Part shown: one piece after another, positions 8,190-16,151 of the stretch
Position numbering within the stretch: position 1 is the stretch's first letter
Layout of the letters: every line of letters starts with the position of its first letter
Assembly (NCBI GenBank): GCA_937916845.1
Contig: CALFSK010000068.1
Location: forward strand, 1 to 64,000
Origin: an uncultured Lactobacillus sp.
GTDB lineage: Bacteria > Bacillota > Bacilli > Lactobacillales > Lactobacillaceae
DNA length: 64,000 nucleotides
Reading direction: 5' to 3'
The notes under the pieces: generated by a model
Databases searched by the model: none
Told to the model about the DNA's origin: nothing
Seen by the model: the letters and a program-made list of their open reading frames with translations, nothing else
Made by a program: the position numbers and the translations under genes

Positions 8190-8487
8190 GTCATAATTCC
8201 TCCACTTTCTCTATTCGCATCATAGTGCAGAATACCAAAACACCCTAGGTATTTGCAAGTTTTTAATTTCATAACTTTGTTAATTCTCACCATGGATTAA
8301 TCGTTCCTTTGATTAAACCTTCGAGCATCATCATGCACCGATTTACAGTATTCGTAAAGTAATCTGTTTCTAAACCGGCGCTTGGGCCGGTTGTTAATGT
8401 TAATTGTTAAACTGAGTAACGTTCGTTTTTTATTCTGATGAATTATGGTAAAATTTTAAAGGTATGGATTGAAACGGAGGTGCTCCG
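8190..8487. other. 298-bp intergenic region between spxH and relQ
   Basis: Divergent promoter region without a gene. It contains a GC hairpin AACCGGC/GCCGGTT (8373-8392) followed by repeated GTTAA words (8393-8411). A possible relQ minus-10 TAAAAT lies at 8449-8454, with only a T-rich run at the minus-35 position. Confidence 0.5.
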
Positions 8488-9150
8488 ATGGAAGATTGGA
8501 ACCATTTTTTATTACCTTATCAACAAGCCGTTGACGAGCTTAAAGTCAAGTTGCGGGGAATGCGCAAACAATTTCGCGATTTAAATCAGCACGAACCCAT
8601 TGAATTTGTGACCGGACGGGTGAAACCGGTCGATAGCATTAAAGAAAAAATGGTTCGGCGCAAGGTCCAAGAAGATCGCTTAGAGCAAGATATGCAAGAC
8701 ATTGCGGGACTTAGAATCATGTGCCAGTTTGTCGAGGATATTTATCAAGTTGTGGACCTGTTACGTAAGCGCACTGACATGACGATTCTGGAAGAACGGG
8801 ATTATATTAGCAATGAGAAGCCATCTGGCTACCGTTCGTACCACATTGTGATCGAGTATCCGGTCCAAATGGTCGGTGGGGAAAAGAAAATCTTAGCCGA
8901 AATTCAAGTGCGGACACTTGCCATGAATTTCTGGGCGACCATTGAACATTCATTAAATTATAAATATCAAGGTGATTTCCCTGAAAACTTGAGTCAGCGG
9001 TTGCAACGTGCTGCCGAAGCGGCTTTTAGTTTGGATAAGGAAATGTCTGAAATTCGTGAAGAAATCCAAGAAGCCCAAAGCCTGTTCTCGTATGGTAAGG
9101 GCGCTCAAAACGAGGACCCCACGTCAACAAAGGAAGATAACAATCAATGA
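8488..9150 (+). CDS. relQ: small alarmone synthetase RelQ (GTP pyrophosphokinase)
   Basis: A 220-residue single-domain synthetase without hydrolase, TGS or ACT domains. Motifs: RIMCQF (76-81), GYRSYH (114-119), EIQVRT (138-143) and [11 protein letters not shown] (149-159), all standard for RelA/SpoT synthetase cores. It makes (p)ppGpp from ATP and GTP/GDP. The acidic C-terminal tail (after about 190) resembles the tetramerisation tail of RelQ. ATG 8488 follows GGAGG. It overlaps nadK by 4 bases (ATGA), and nadK overlaps rluD in the same way, so the three are translationally coupled as in Bacillus yjbM-N-O. Confidence 0.95.
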   Translation: MEDWNHFLLPYQQAVDELKVKLRGMRKQFRDLNQHEPIEFVTGRVKPVDSIKEKMVRRKVQEDRLEQDMQDIAGLRIMCQFVEDIYQVVDLLRKRTDMTILEERDYISNEKPSGYRSYHIVIEYPVQMVGGEKKILAEIQVRTLAMNFWATIEHSLNYKYQGDFPENLSQRLQRAAEAAFSLDKEMSEIREEIQEAQSLFSYGKGAQNEDPTSTKEDNNQ

Positions 9151-9953
9151 AAGTAACGATTTTTGCCAATTCAAACCCGAAAACTAAAAAGGTCGCCGCT
9201 GAATTACATCAAGAATTAGTCGCGGCGGGTTTTGATATTGATGATGCGCATCCAGACATCGTCTTATCCGTTGGTGGGGATGGTACCCTGTTGTCCGCCT
9301 TTCACCATTACAGTCACATGGTTGATCAGGTCCGGTTTGTCGGTGTCCATACGGGGCATTTAGGCTTCTACACGGACTGGCGTGACTATGAAATCGGTCA
9401 GTTGGTCGAAGGGCTCAAGCAGGATAACGGTCAAAGCGTCACGTACCCGTTGTTGTCAGTTAAGATCACTTACGCGGATACTGACGAGACGGATACTTAT
9501 TTAGCCCTGAATGAATCGACTTTAAAAAAACTCGGTAGTACCATGGTGGCCGACGTTTACATTCAAGATGAGTTGTTTGAACGTTTCCGTGGGGATGGCC
9601 TGTGCATCTCAACGCCGACTGGGTCAACGGCCTACAACAAGTCAGTTGGTGGGGCTGTGATCCATCCGCGCCTGGATGCGTTACAGATGGCGGAAATTGC
9701 GTCGATTAATAACCGGGTGTTCCGGACACTGGGCTCCCCGGTGATCGTTGCGCCGTATGAAACCATCACGATCAAGCCACAACAGCAGTCGCAATCGCAC
9801 TTTATTTTCACGGCTGACCAAACGGATACGCAACCGCGTCCAATTGAAAAGATTTGTTATTCAATTGCTAATCGGCGGATTGCCTTTGCACAGCACCGGC
9901 ATAATCGGTTCTGGAAACGGGTTGGAACGTCCTTCATCGGGTTGGACGAATGA
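9147..9953 (+). CDS. nadK: NAD kinase
   Basis: A 268-residue protein with the GGDGTLL motif at 43-49 and the [15 protein letters not shown] block of NAD kinases in the C-terminal beta domain. It phosphorylates NAD to NADP in the cytosol. Start and stop overlap both neighbours (relQ and rluD) by 4 bases, arguing for one operon. Confidence 0.95.
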   Translation: MKVTIFANSNPKTKKVAAELHQELVAAGFDIDDAHPDIVLSVGGDGTLLSAFHHYSHMVDQVRFVGVHTGHLGFYTDWRDYEIGQLVEGLKQDNGQSVTYPLLSVKITYADTDETDTYLALNESTLKKLGSTMVADVYIQDELFERFRGDGLCISTPTGSTAYNKSVGGAVIHPRLDALQMAEIASINNRVFRTLGSPVIVAPYETITIKPQQQSQSHFIFTADQTDTQPRPIEKICYSIANRRIAFAQHRHNRFWKRVGTSFIGLDE

Positions 9954-10834
9954 AGTTCACTTGGATGAATACCAGTACCACGCCGATGAAGGTCAAGACC
10001 TTATTAAGCGAGCACGGTGTAACCCGGAGTTTGCTGAAAAAGGTCAAGTTTCACGGGGGTGCGATTCTGGTCGATGGGTTGCCCGTTTTGGCCATCCACA
10101 TGTTACATGGTGGGGAACAAGTCACGATGGAAACACCGGCAGAAATTGGAAACGACCATTTAGGTGTGTCCAATCTGCCCATCAATATCTTGTATGAAGA
10201 CCGGGATTTCTTGATTATCAATAAGCCTGCGGGGGTGGCATCGGTGCCAGCCCACGCGCTCCCCGATAATACCTTAGCCAACCGGGTCAAGGGCTATTAC
10301 CGTGAGCAGGGGTACGATAACGAGGTTGTGCACATCACGACCCGGTTAGACCGGGACACCAGTGGCATTGTGTTGTTTGCGAAGCACCACTTCGCACATT
10401 CAATCATTGATCATCAATTAAAAGCGCACGCGATGCGCAAAATGTATTTAGCCGTCGTGAGCGGGACCTTAGAAGCGGATCACGGGTGGCTTGATCAACC
10501 AATCGGGCGTGCATCGGACTCGTTTATCAAACGGACCGTGACGCCGGATGGTAAACCATCATTGACCGAGTACTGGGTAGTAAAACGGCTGGTGGGTAAA
10601 ACCGTTGTCAGGGTCAGGCTACATACGGGCCGGACCCACCAGATTCGCGTGCACTTTGCCGCGGCAGGCCACCCGCTCATCGGGGATCAGCTATACGGTG
10701 GTCCGAGTGATCCTGCAATTGACCGACAAGCGCTGCACTGTATGCAACTCCAGTTCGATGATCCGTTTATCGATCAGACCTTGACGACCTTTGCGCCGTT
10801 ACCGGCTGATTTAGCACGGTTGATTACACGGTAG
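9950..10834 (+). CDS. RluA/RluD-family pseudouridine synthase
   Basis: A 294-residue protein with the catalytic RLDRDTSG motif (132-139, nucleophile Asp135), the preceding [10 protein letters not shown] block and the [17 protein letters not shown] block of RluA-type enzymes. The N-terminal 70 residues look like a divergent S4-like domain ([17 protein letters not shown]). It is the YjbO equivalent by position. RNA target (23S rRNA or tRNA) cannot be fixed from sequence. It is the last gene of the relQ-nadK operon. Confidence 0.88.
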   Translation: MKFTWMNTSTTPMKVKTLLSEHGVTRSLLKKVKFHGGAILVDGLPVLAIHMLHGGEQVTMETPAEIGNDHLGVSNLPINILYEDRDFLIINKPAGVASVPAHALPDNTLANRVKGYYREQGYDNEVVHITTRLDRDTSGIVLFAKHHFAHSIIDHQLKAHAMRKMYLAVVSGTLEADHGWLDQPIGRASDSFIKRTVTPDGKPSLTEYWVVKRLVGKTVVRVRLHTGRTHQIRVHFAAAGHPLIGDQLYGGPSDPAIDRQALHCMQLQFDDPFIDQTLTTFAPLPADLARLITR

Positions 10835-10839
10835 AAGAT

Positions 10840-11030
10840 TAGTATTTTACGGCGCTTCGCCGGCAGAATCCGTGGGCCATGGGGGCGGCTACAGACAAGA
10901 ACGGTCTTCCGCCTCGCTTGAAAGCCTCAAAGAACGAGTCTTTCAAGTCGCCCCGCACTGTAACCTGGCAAAAACGCCAGCTAACAGTGCCGACACGGCC
11001 CGCTGGTTCCTACGCTAAGATTTTCTAAAT
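10840..11030 (+). repeat. structured repeat element R1, copy A
   Basis: The element shares blocks CTATGGGGG/CCATGGGGG, GCCCCGCA and GCCGACAC with copies at 23885 and 41602. Four nested stems can be drawn: outer GAATCCGTGGGCC with GGCCCGCTGGTTC; GGCGG with CCGCC; CTTGAAAG with CTTTCAAG; and GCACTGT...CTGGC with GCCAG...ACAGTGC. The stems differ in sequence from the other copies but keep pairing. Similarity continues loosely into the 3' flank to an ACCGGACTAG block near 11097. A GGCGCTTCGCC mini-hairpin precedes the outer stem. Confidence 0.75.
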
Positions 11031-11182
11031 AAACGGGTCAAGTTTGATAGCAACCTCAACATAGCAGGAAGTTGTCTATGATAAACGTGGCTTTAACCGG
11101 ACTAGTTCAATAGTTAATCTTGATCAGTTTGGGCGTTGATTCAGCAGTTTTCAAATTTAGTATTTAAACCTATAGAATGTCA
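11031..11182. other. intergenic remainder between R1 copy A and the cutC terminator
   Basis: No ORF, promoter or further hairpin that I can support. The ACCGGACTAG block (near 11097) recurs after R1 copy B near 24118, suggesting the mobile unit extends this far. Confidence 0.4.
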
Positions 11183-11234
11183 CTAAAAAGCGGTCATTCA
11201 GAGTTGTCGAAAAACTCTGAATGACCGCTTTTAG
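11183..11234. terminator. bidirectional terminator at the cutC 3' end
   Basis: A 21-bp near-perfect stem containing AGCGGTCATTCAGAGTT and its complement around a GTCGAA-type loop, with A and T runs at the ends. Its CATTCAGA core resembles the hairpin of repeat R2. Confidence 0.88.
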
Positions 11235-11240
11235 TCGGTT

Positions 11241-11879
11241 TTAATACTTAATAATCTTGGTACCGTGTGCTTGTGGCACGTTGAGCGCAGTTACGATGCG
11301 ATCGACGTTATCCGCCGTGACGCCACCACCAGGCAAAATTTGAATGCGTTGGTCCGCTAAATCAATTGTTGCTTTTAATTGTGGTAAGCAGTCCATGATT
11401 GGCTTGGTCAGGGGACCACCGTGAGTCAAAATGCGATCAACGTCGTGATCAACTAGCCAATCCATTGCGGGGGCCTGTTGGTCAGGCGCTAAAGCATCAA
11501 AGGCCATGTGGAAGGTGACACTCATCCCACCAGCGGCACCAACGAGCAGTGCCATGGCTTCAGTATCGAGCTGGCCATCTTTGGTGAGGGCGCCCAATGC
11601 AACGCCGTCAACCCCTAAAGATTGTGCCTGCAATAGGTCGGCTTCCATGATTTTTAATTCGGTATCGTTATAAACAAAGTCACCGCCGCGGGGGCGAATC
11701 ATGGTTACCAAGGTTACGCCGTGTTCCTGGGTATACTTGGCCGCTTCTGCCATGACACCGCGACTAACGGTTGTCCCACCGACGGCTAAATTATCATTTA
11801 ATTCGATTCGGTTAGCGCCGGCTGCGATTGCTGCCGGAATATTGGTGAAGTTTTCAAGGGCTACTTCTTTTAATAACAT
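11241..11879 (-). CDS. cutC: CutC family protein
   Basis: A 212-residue TIM-barrel CutC homologue: MLLKEVALENF, GANRIELNDNLAVGGTTVS, MIRPRGGDFVY, and a C-terminal ILPGGGVTADN block. The family was linked to copper homeostasis, though its biochemical role is unsettled. I choose ATG 11879 because AAGGA lies eight bases upstream; the in-frame ATG at 11888 sits too close to it. It follows pgl by 19 bases on the same strand, so pgl-cutC is likely one transcript ending at 11183-11234. Confidence 0.88.
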   Translation of the reverse strand: MLLKEVALENFTNIPAAIAAGANRIELNDNLAVGGTTVSRGVMAEAAKYTQEHGVTLVTMIRPRGGDFVYNDTELKIMEADLLQAQSLGVDGVALGALTKDGQLDTEAMALLVGAAGGMSVTFHMAFDALAPDQQAPAMDWLVDHDVDRILTHGGPLTKPIMDCLPQLKATIDLADQRIQILPGGGVTADNVDRIVTALNVPQAHGTKIIKY

Positions 11880-11898
11880 GCCATTCATCCTTTACGTT

Positions 11899-12918
11899 TT
11901 AGAATCGGACACAGACGCCTTCAGGGACGAGAATGTCTTTTTGTACTAGACTCAGTTTACCACTAGTAACATCCCGTGAGTACAACGTTGCGTTGTCGGT
12001 GTTTTGGTTGACCACCACGACGAACTCTTCGGTTGGATCTAAATCGAAGTCGCGAGGGAAGTCACCTTCAGTACTGATTTGTTGGATTAAGGTCAGGCTA
12101 CCATCAGTTGCAACGGCAAATACAGCGATGCTGTTATAACCGCGATTAGAAACGTATAGGAACTTGCCGTCGCGGCTCAACCGAATGGCAGCGGCCCCGT
12201 TATGATCCGTGTAGTCCGCTGGGATGGTCTTAACAATGCCCAGTTGTTCGAAACTCCCGTCGGTTGCGTTATAACGGAGGCTCGCAATTTGGCTGGAAAG
12301 TTCACCAGCTAGAAAAGCAAACTGCCCGTCTGGTGAGAAAACGAGGTGCCGGGGACCGAAGCCGGCTTCCATGGTCAAAACAGATTGCTGGCTGAGTTTG
12401 CCGGCATCGCTGACGTTGTAGACGTAAACTTTGTCAGCCCCTAGATCAACAACGGCTAACCGGTTATCTGGCGTTAAGTCCGTGTAGTGGATGTGTGATT
12501 CGGTTTGTTCTGGGCGGGGACCGCTACCGCTGTGTTGCACTTGGTCAACGAGTTCCAACGCACCGTCAGCCGCAATCTTCAGTACTTCTGCCGTTCCCTT
12601 ATGGTAATTAGCACTGTAAACGAGTTGCCGTGCTTCATCGACGGCCACGTATGCGGGTGGGGTCCCGGGGGCGATCACTTCGTTGAGTTTATTCGCTGTT
12701 TTGCCGGTGAGTTGCCAAGCTGCAATCCCACCATCGTTATCTTCTTTGTCAACACTGTAAAGCCGATCCTTGGCGGAGAGGGCCAAATAGGTTGGGTTTT
12801 GAGTGGCTGCTAATAATCCGTCATTCGTGAGGGTTTTCGCCGTCGTGTCCAGGGTTCCTTGATAGATTCCCTGACTAGTTTTTTTTGTATAAGTTCCAAA
12901 TAAAACGCGTTCTTGCAT
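11899..12918 (-). CDS. pgl: 6-phosphogluconolactonase, beta-propeller lactonase family
   Basis: A 339-residue seven-bladed propeller protein with repeated blades (LFGTYTKKTSQGIY, YLALSAKDRLYSV, GPRHLVFSPDG, FLYVSNRGYNSIAVF, GDFPRDFDLDP). This is the YkgB/Pgl type that hydrolyses 6-phosphogluconolactone in the pentose phosphate path. ATG 12918 follows AGGAGG by nine bases. The first gene of pgl-cutC, divergent from the PTS-like gene. Other lactone substrates are possible in this family. Confidence 0.88.
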   Translation of the reverse strand: MQERVLFGTYTKKTSQGIYQGTLDTTAKTLTNDGLLAATQNPTYLALSAKDRLYSVDKEDNDGGIAAWQLTGKTANKLNEVIAPGTPPAYVAVDEARQLVYSANYHKGTAEVLKIAADGALELVDQVQHSGSGPRPEQTESHIHYTDLTPDNRLAVVDLGADKVYVYNVSDAGKLSQQSVLTMEAGFGPRHLVFSPDGQFAFLAGELSSQIASLRYNATDGSFEQLGIVKTIPADYTDHNGAAAIRLSRDGKFLYVSNRGYNSIAVFAVATDGSLTLIQQISTEGDFPRDFDLDPTEEFVVVVNQNTDNATLYSRDVTSGKLSLVQKDILVPEGVCVRF

Positions 12919-12947
12919 GTCAAAAAGCCTCCTTGAGTAATAAATTT

Positions 12948-12957
12948 AGTATAGCAT
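12948..12957 (-). promoter_or_regulatory. extended minus-10 promoter of pgl-cutC
   Basis: On the minus strand TGC followed by TATACT (12953-12948), about 30 bases before the pgl start. No convincing minus-35 hexamer. Confidence 0.5.
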
Positions 12958-13006
12958 AATTCTTCGAAGTGTAAGCGATGACAAATTGGCATGAAACTTT
13001 GGGGCT

Positions 13007-13016
13007 ATGCTACAAT
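13007..13016 (+). promoter_or_regulatory. extended minus-10 promoter of the GutA-like gene
   Basis: TATGC then TACAAT (13011-13016), 36 bases upstream of ATG 13052. It lies inside the 5' extension of the longest ORF, which supports the downstream start. Confidence 0.5.
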
Positions 13017-13051
13017 TAGAGCAAATCAGAAAAGAATGGGAGTCCGACATT

Positions 13052-13411
13052 ATGGCAATAACGGCAACTGTTTCGGCGATCGGTGCAAACGCCATCGATC
13101 CGAAGGAACCAATTTTAGTTTTCTTTGACGAGACCGCAACGGAATCAATTCAACAAATCGCGGTCCTTCAAAAGTTCGATGCACCAATGCACGCGTTATC
13201 TTTAGAAGAAGGTAGTCAAATCAAAATTGACGACCAGACGTACACGGTTGCCTTTGCGGGTGGCTTAGTGGCGGCTAATTTGACGTCAATCGGTCACGCG
13301 ACCTTGTACTTTAGTGCGGTGCCTCAAAAACCGATGGAAAATGGCATCTATTTGACACCCACTACGTTGCCAGAGATTCACGTCGGTAGTGTGATAACAT
13401 ATTTACCTTAG
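13052..13411 (+). CDS. orphan PTS glucitol/sorbitol IIA-like protein
   Basis: The 119-residue product follows the GutA/SrlB IIA fold: start with IGANAIDP, ILVFFDETA strand, an EGSQIKIDDQTYTVAFAGG block, then NLTSIGHATLYF and a C-terminal GSVITYLP. By eye alignment with E. coli SrlB, the phosphorylatable histidine (in FIHCH) is replaced by Gln at about residue 40 (IAVLQKFD). No sorbitol EIIB, EIIC or dehydrogenase lies nearby. Start ATG 13052 is nine bases after GGGAG and downstream of the promoter; the ATG at 13007 overlaps the minus-10. It precedes an AI-2E family gene by 11 bases, so they form an operon. A non-PTS role is likely. Confidence 0.72.
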   Translation: MAITATVSAIGANAIDPKEPILVFFDETATESIQQIAVLQKFDAPMHALSLEEGSQIKIDDQTYTVAFAGGLVAANLTSIGHATLYFSAVPQKPMENGIYLTPTTLPEIHVGSVITYLP

Positions 13412-13422
13412 GATGTGATTGA

Positions 13423-14559
13423 TTGAAACCAAACGTGACCAAGTCCCGTCGTGGTAGCCAACGGGTGATCCGTGGCTTGTTAATAATATTATTGATCTTA
13501 GCCATCCTGTTTTTAGGAAAACAAGTTGACTGGGTGTGGACCCCAATCCGACAACTCTTTAGTATCGTCGGGTTTCCGGTGATATTAGCGGGCGTCTTGT
13601 ATTACTTGATGAATCCGCTAGTTGACCGGTTAGAACAAAAGTATCACGTTCGCCGGGTTTGGACGATTATCGGGTTGTTTGTCATTATTATCGTGGTGAT
13701 CGTATTAGGGCTCATCGCCATTATTCCGACGATTCGGACGCAGACGCTGACGATTATTAATGATTGGCCAACTTACTGGCAAAACGCTGTTAAAGAGACG
13801 AACAAGTGGATCAATGACCCGCAACTGAGTGGATTGCGCGATCAAATCGATCAATTTAATACGGATGCTAGCAAACTACTTAGTGGTCGTTTTTCAAAAT
13901 ACCTGACGGGCACCGTCTCGTCCTTAACGAGTGTCTTTAGTACGGTGGTCACCGTGATTATCGGGTTGATCACGGCACCGTTTATCTTGTTTTACCTTTT
14001 ACGGGATGGACACCAGTTGCCAGCGTACTTAGCGAAATTTGTGCCAACTAAGGCTAGAAGCAGTTTCTTAACCATGCTGAATGAAATCAACAGCCAAGTT
14101 AGTAACTATATCCGAGGGCAATTGACGGTCGCGTTCTTCGTGGCCATCATGTTCGCAATCGGGTACAGCATTATTGGTCTAAAGTTTGCACTGACGCTCG
14201 GAATCGCTGCGGGTATTTTGAACTTGATTCCATACTTAGGGTCTTTTCTGGCCATGGTCCCATCCGTGGTCATCGCCTTAGTGACGTCGCCGTGGATGCT
14301 AGTACAAGTTTTGATCGTGTTTGTCATTGAACAGACGATTGAAGGGCGCATCATTTCCCCGTTAGTTTTGGGAAGCAGCCTCGCCATTCATCCCGTCACG
14401 ATCCTGATTGTCTTACTAGCCGCCGGGAAAATCTTTGGCTTGATGGGGGTTATCTTCGGGATTCCGGGATACGCCATCATCAAGGTACTCTGGACCCATT
14501 TATTTGGCTGGTACCGGCAAAATTCGCCGTTGTATGCGACGGACAAACCCAAAGAGTGA
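13423..14559 (+). CDS. AI-2E family transporter (PerM/YdbI-type membrane protein)
   Basis: A 378-residue membrane protein with about seven to eight hydrophobic segments and the family blocks APFILFYLLRDG (mid) and GLKFALTLGIAAGILNLIPYLGS plus IEGRIISPLVLG (C-terminal half). Family members have been linked to autoinducer-2 export, sodium/proton exchange and other transport, so the substrate is unknown. TTG 13423 (then KPNVTKSRRG) is used as the start after GGATGTGA. A basic N-terminus precedes the first membrane segment. Terminator at 14581. Confidence 0.85.
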   Translation: MKPNVTKSRRGSQRVIRGLLIILLILAILFLGKQVDWVWTPIRQLFSIVGFPVILAGVLYYLMNPLVDRLEQKYHVRRVWTIIGLFVIIIVVIVLGLIAIIPTIRTQTLTIINDWPTYWQNAVKETNKWINDPQLSGLRDQIDQFNTDASKLLSGRFSKYLTGTVSSLTSVFSTVVTVIIGLITAPFILFYLLRDGHQLPAYLAKFVPTKARSSFLTMLNEINSQVSNYIRGQLTVAFFVAIMFAIGYSIIGLKFALTLGIAAGILNLIPYLGSFLAMVPSVVIALVTSPWMLVQVLIVFVIEQTIEGRIISPLVLGSSLAIHPVTILIVLLAAGKIFGLMGVIFGIPGYAIIKVLWTHLFGWYRQNSPLYATDKPKE

Positions 14560-14580
14560 ATTTGAAATAAATCGTTTTAG

Positions 14581-14619
14581 AGGCCGACTGATTGGTTTTT
14601 AATCAGTCAGCCTTTTTTA
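14581..14619 (+). terminator. terminator after the AI-2E gene
   Basis: Stem AGGCcGACTGATT with AATCAGTCAGCCT, then TTTTTT. Confidence 0.85.
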
Positions 14620-14644
14620 TGTAACGAGTGGGCATTTATGCCGG

Positions 14645-14822
14645 AATAATGGGTGATCAAAGGGTCTGGGTAAAATTCAAAAAGCCATCCAGAAATTTTC
14701 TGAATGGCCTTTCCTATTTTTATGGTCGAAACGTGTGACAAAGGGCAGTTTGTTCCGCTTAACGTGAAATCGGCGACCATTCCAAGCCCAGGAATAATCG
14801 CCGGTTTCATGTTAATGCTCGC
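14645..14822 (-). repeat. dispersed repeat R2, copy 2 (inverted)
   Basis: The reverse complement aligns with 4276-4450 over its length, including the terminator-like hairpin (14683-14710; AGCCATCCAGAAA and TTTCTGAATGGC). Stem positions differ between copies yet mostly still pair. It sits between convergent ends of the AI-2E and pRiA4b-type genes. The 67-codon minus-strand ORF over it is encoded by the repeat and is not credible as a gene. Confidence 0.7.
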
Positions 14823-14856
14823 ACACTGACCGCCCTTTGTCGCACTCTTGTCAACG

Positions 14857-15429
14857 TTAAAAATCTTCGTTTAATTCACTAATTGGTGCTAGGCCAAGGT
14901 TCTCGGTATGCACCATTTGTTCGCCGGCACGGGACCACAGCCATAGCCGCTTGTTCAGGGCCGTTTTGTCGAACTTTTCGGGCTCTGGTAATATTTTACC
15001 GGCCACTTCATCATAAGTGGCGTCCTCAGGAACGTTATTGCCACGATAAGTGATGCAACTAGGAACCGCAATCCCTGGTAAATCTGCGAACGTGATGATT
15101 TTGTTTAACGAAATCAAATGGTCCCACGTGGCACCAAAATCATACGTATAAACGACATCGGCTTGCAATAAATCGGGGTAGACGTAAGATTGGGTGGTTA
15201 AAAGTTCATCATCATCAAAGCCCATTCCCGTTAACGTCGGGACGTATTGCCGGGGTTGCCCCTGGGGTTGGAAGCTGTACAAGTGGGAATTATCCCAGCC
15301 AAATGCGAGTTGAATCAAGACGTGTAATTGATCATAGCGAATCGACAACGGCACAACTAACTTCCGATAAACCGCGGGATGCACATCCGCTAACTTAATC
15401 ATTAATTCCATTGCAGCAGCATTATCCAT
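14857..15429 (-). CDS. plasmid pRiA4b ORF-3 family protein
   Basis: A 190-residue protein with the family's N-terminal core: VYRKLVVPLSIRYDQLH, LIQLAFGWDNSHLYSF, then VVYTYDFGATWDHLISL. The domain occurs on plasmids, in the IS1096 passenger and in chromosomal genes; no function is established. No transposase or repeat-flanked border is seen next to it apart from R2 copy 2 downstream. It appears monocistronic; the start is the ATG at 15429. Confidence 0.8.
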   Translation of the reverse strand: MDNAAAMELMIKLADVHPAVYRKLVVPLSIRYDQLHVLIQLAFGWDNSHLYSFQPQGQPRQYVPTLTGMGFDDDELLTTQSYVYPDLLQADVVYTYDFGATWDHLISLNKIITFADLPGIAVPSCITYRGNNVPEDATYDEVAGKILPEPEKFDKTALNKRLWLWSRAGEQMVHTENLGLAPISELNEDF

Positions 15430-15621
15430 CTTACAACACCTTCGACTTTCATTGGTGGTCTAATTGTCAGGTCATTTAAGTCATGTCTTAGGACTCCGTC
15501 AATCAAACCTCATATTATCGTTATTATAGCATCAACGACGCGTGATGAGGTCGTGAAAATGGGGTGCTGATTTTCTGAGTAGTTTCAGCGGCGGCTAGCA
15601 GTGTGGAAAAATTTTCAGTCA

Positions 15622-15670
15622 AAAACGGCAGTAACAAAATCCCCAATGGAGTTCTTGTTACTGCCGTTTA
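15622..15670 (-). terminator. terminator of rpsN
   Basis: Stem AAACGGCAGTAACAA with TTGTTACTGCCGTTT; the minus strand ends in TTTTT. Loop of about 17 bases. Confidence 0.8.
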
Positions 15671-15705
15671 TTTTAGTTGATGTTCAAACTAGTTCAGGGT
15701 AAAAA

Positions 15706-15975
15706 TTACCAGCTGGCTTTTTTGACACCAGGGATTTGACCCGCGTGTGCGAGACGCCGGAAGTTAAGCCGGGACATCCCGAACTTGCGCAAGTAAGCGT
15801 GTGGTCGGCCGTCTAACGTGTCGCGCCGATGAATCCGAACGGGGGAAGCGTTTCGTGGCAATTCTGCCAAGCCCGCATAGTCTCCCGCAGCCTTCAATTC
15901 GGCACGCTTAGTCGCGTAACGGGCAACGGTTGCTTCAATCTTTTTCTCTTTGGCAATTTTTGATTTTTTAGCCAT
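15706..15975 (-). CDS. rpsN: 30S ribosomal protein S14, zinc-independent paralog
   Basis: An 89-residue S14 with the conserved C-terminus ([29 protein letters not shown]) and no CxxC zinc ribbon, so it is the long C-minus form. In Firmicutes such paralogs often stand alone and replace the zinc form when zinc is scarce. ATG 15975 lies ten bases after GGAG; an ATG at 15984 is too close to it. Gene is outside a ribosomal operon, as expected for the paralog. A zinc-repressor operator was not identified. Confidence 0.93.
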   Translation of the reverse strand: MAKKSKIAKEKKIEATVARYATKRAELKAAGDYAGLAELPRNASPVRIHRRDTLDGRPHAYLRKFGMSRLNFRRLAHAGQIPGVKKASW

Positions 15976-16151
15976 TTGAATCATGCTCCTTTATGATTGG
16001 TGTGTGCAATCCGGAAACAAATTCATTTGGACAACTTAAGTCGTTTTTTTAGAACGTCAACTAGAATACCATGGGCAAATCGTAATTGCTACTATCTTGC
16101 TTGAAGGGGTATGGTATCATTAAGAAAATTAACCGAGGTAGGGTGGATAAC

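Noticed and set aside
9748..10197. 149-codon plus-strand ORF across nadK and rluD
   Set aside because: Shadow frame over two well-defined, overlapping genes.
14857..15429. Insertion sequence around the pRiA4b-type gene
   Set aside because: The domain occurs in some transposons, but no transposase or terminal inverted repeats flank it here.
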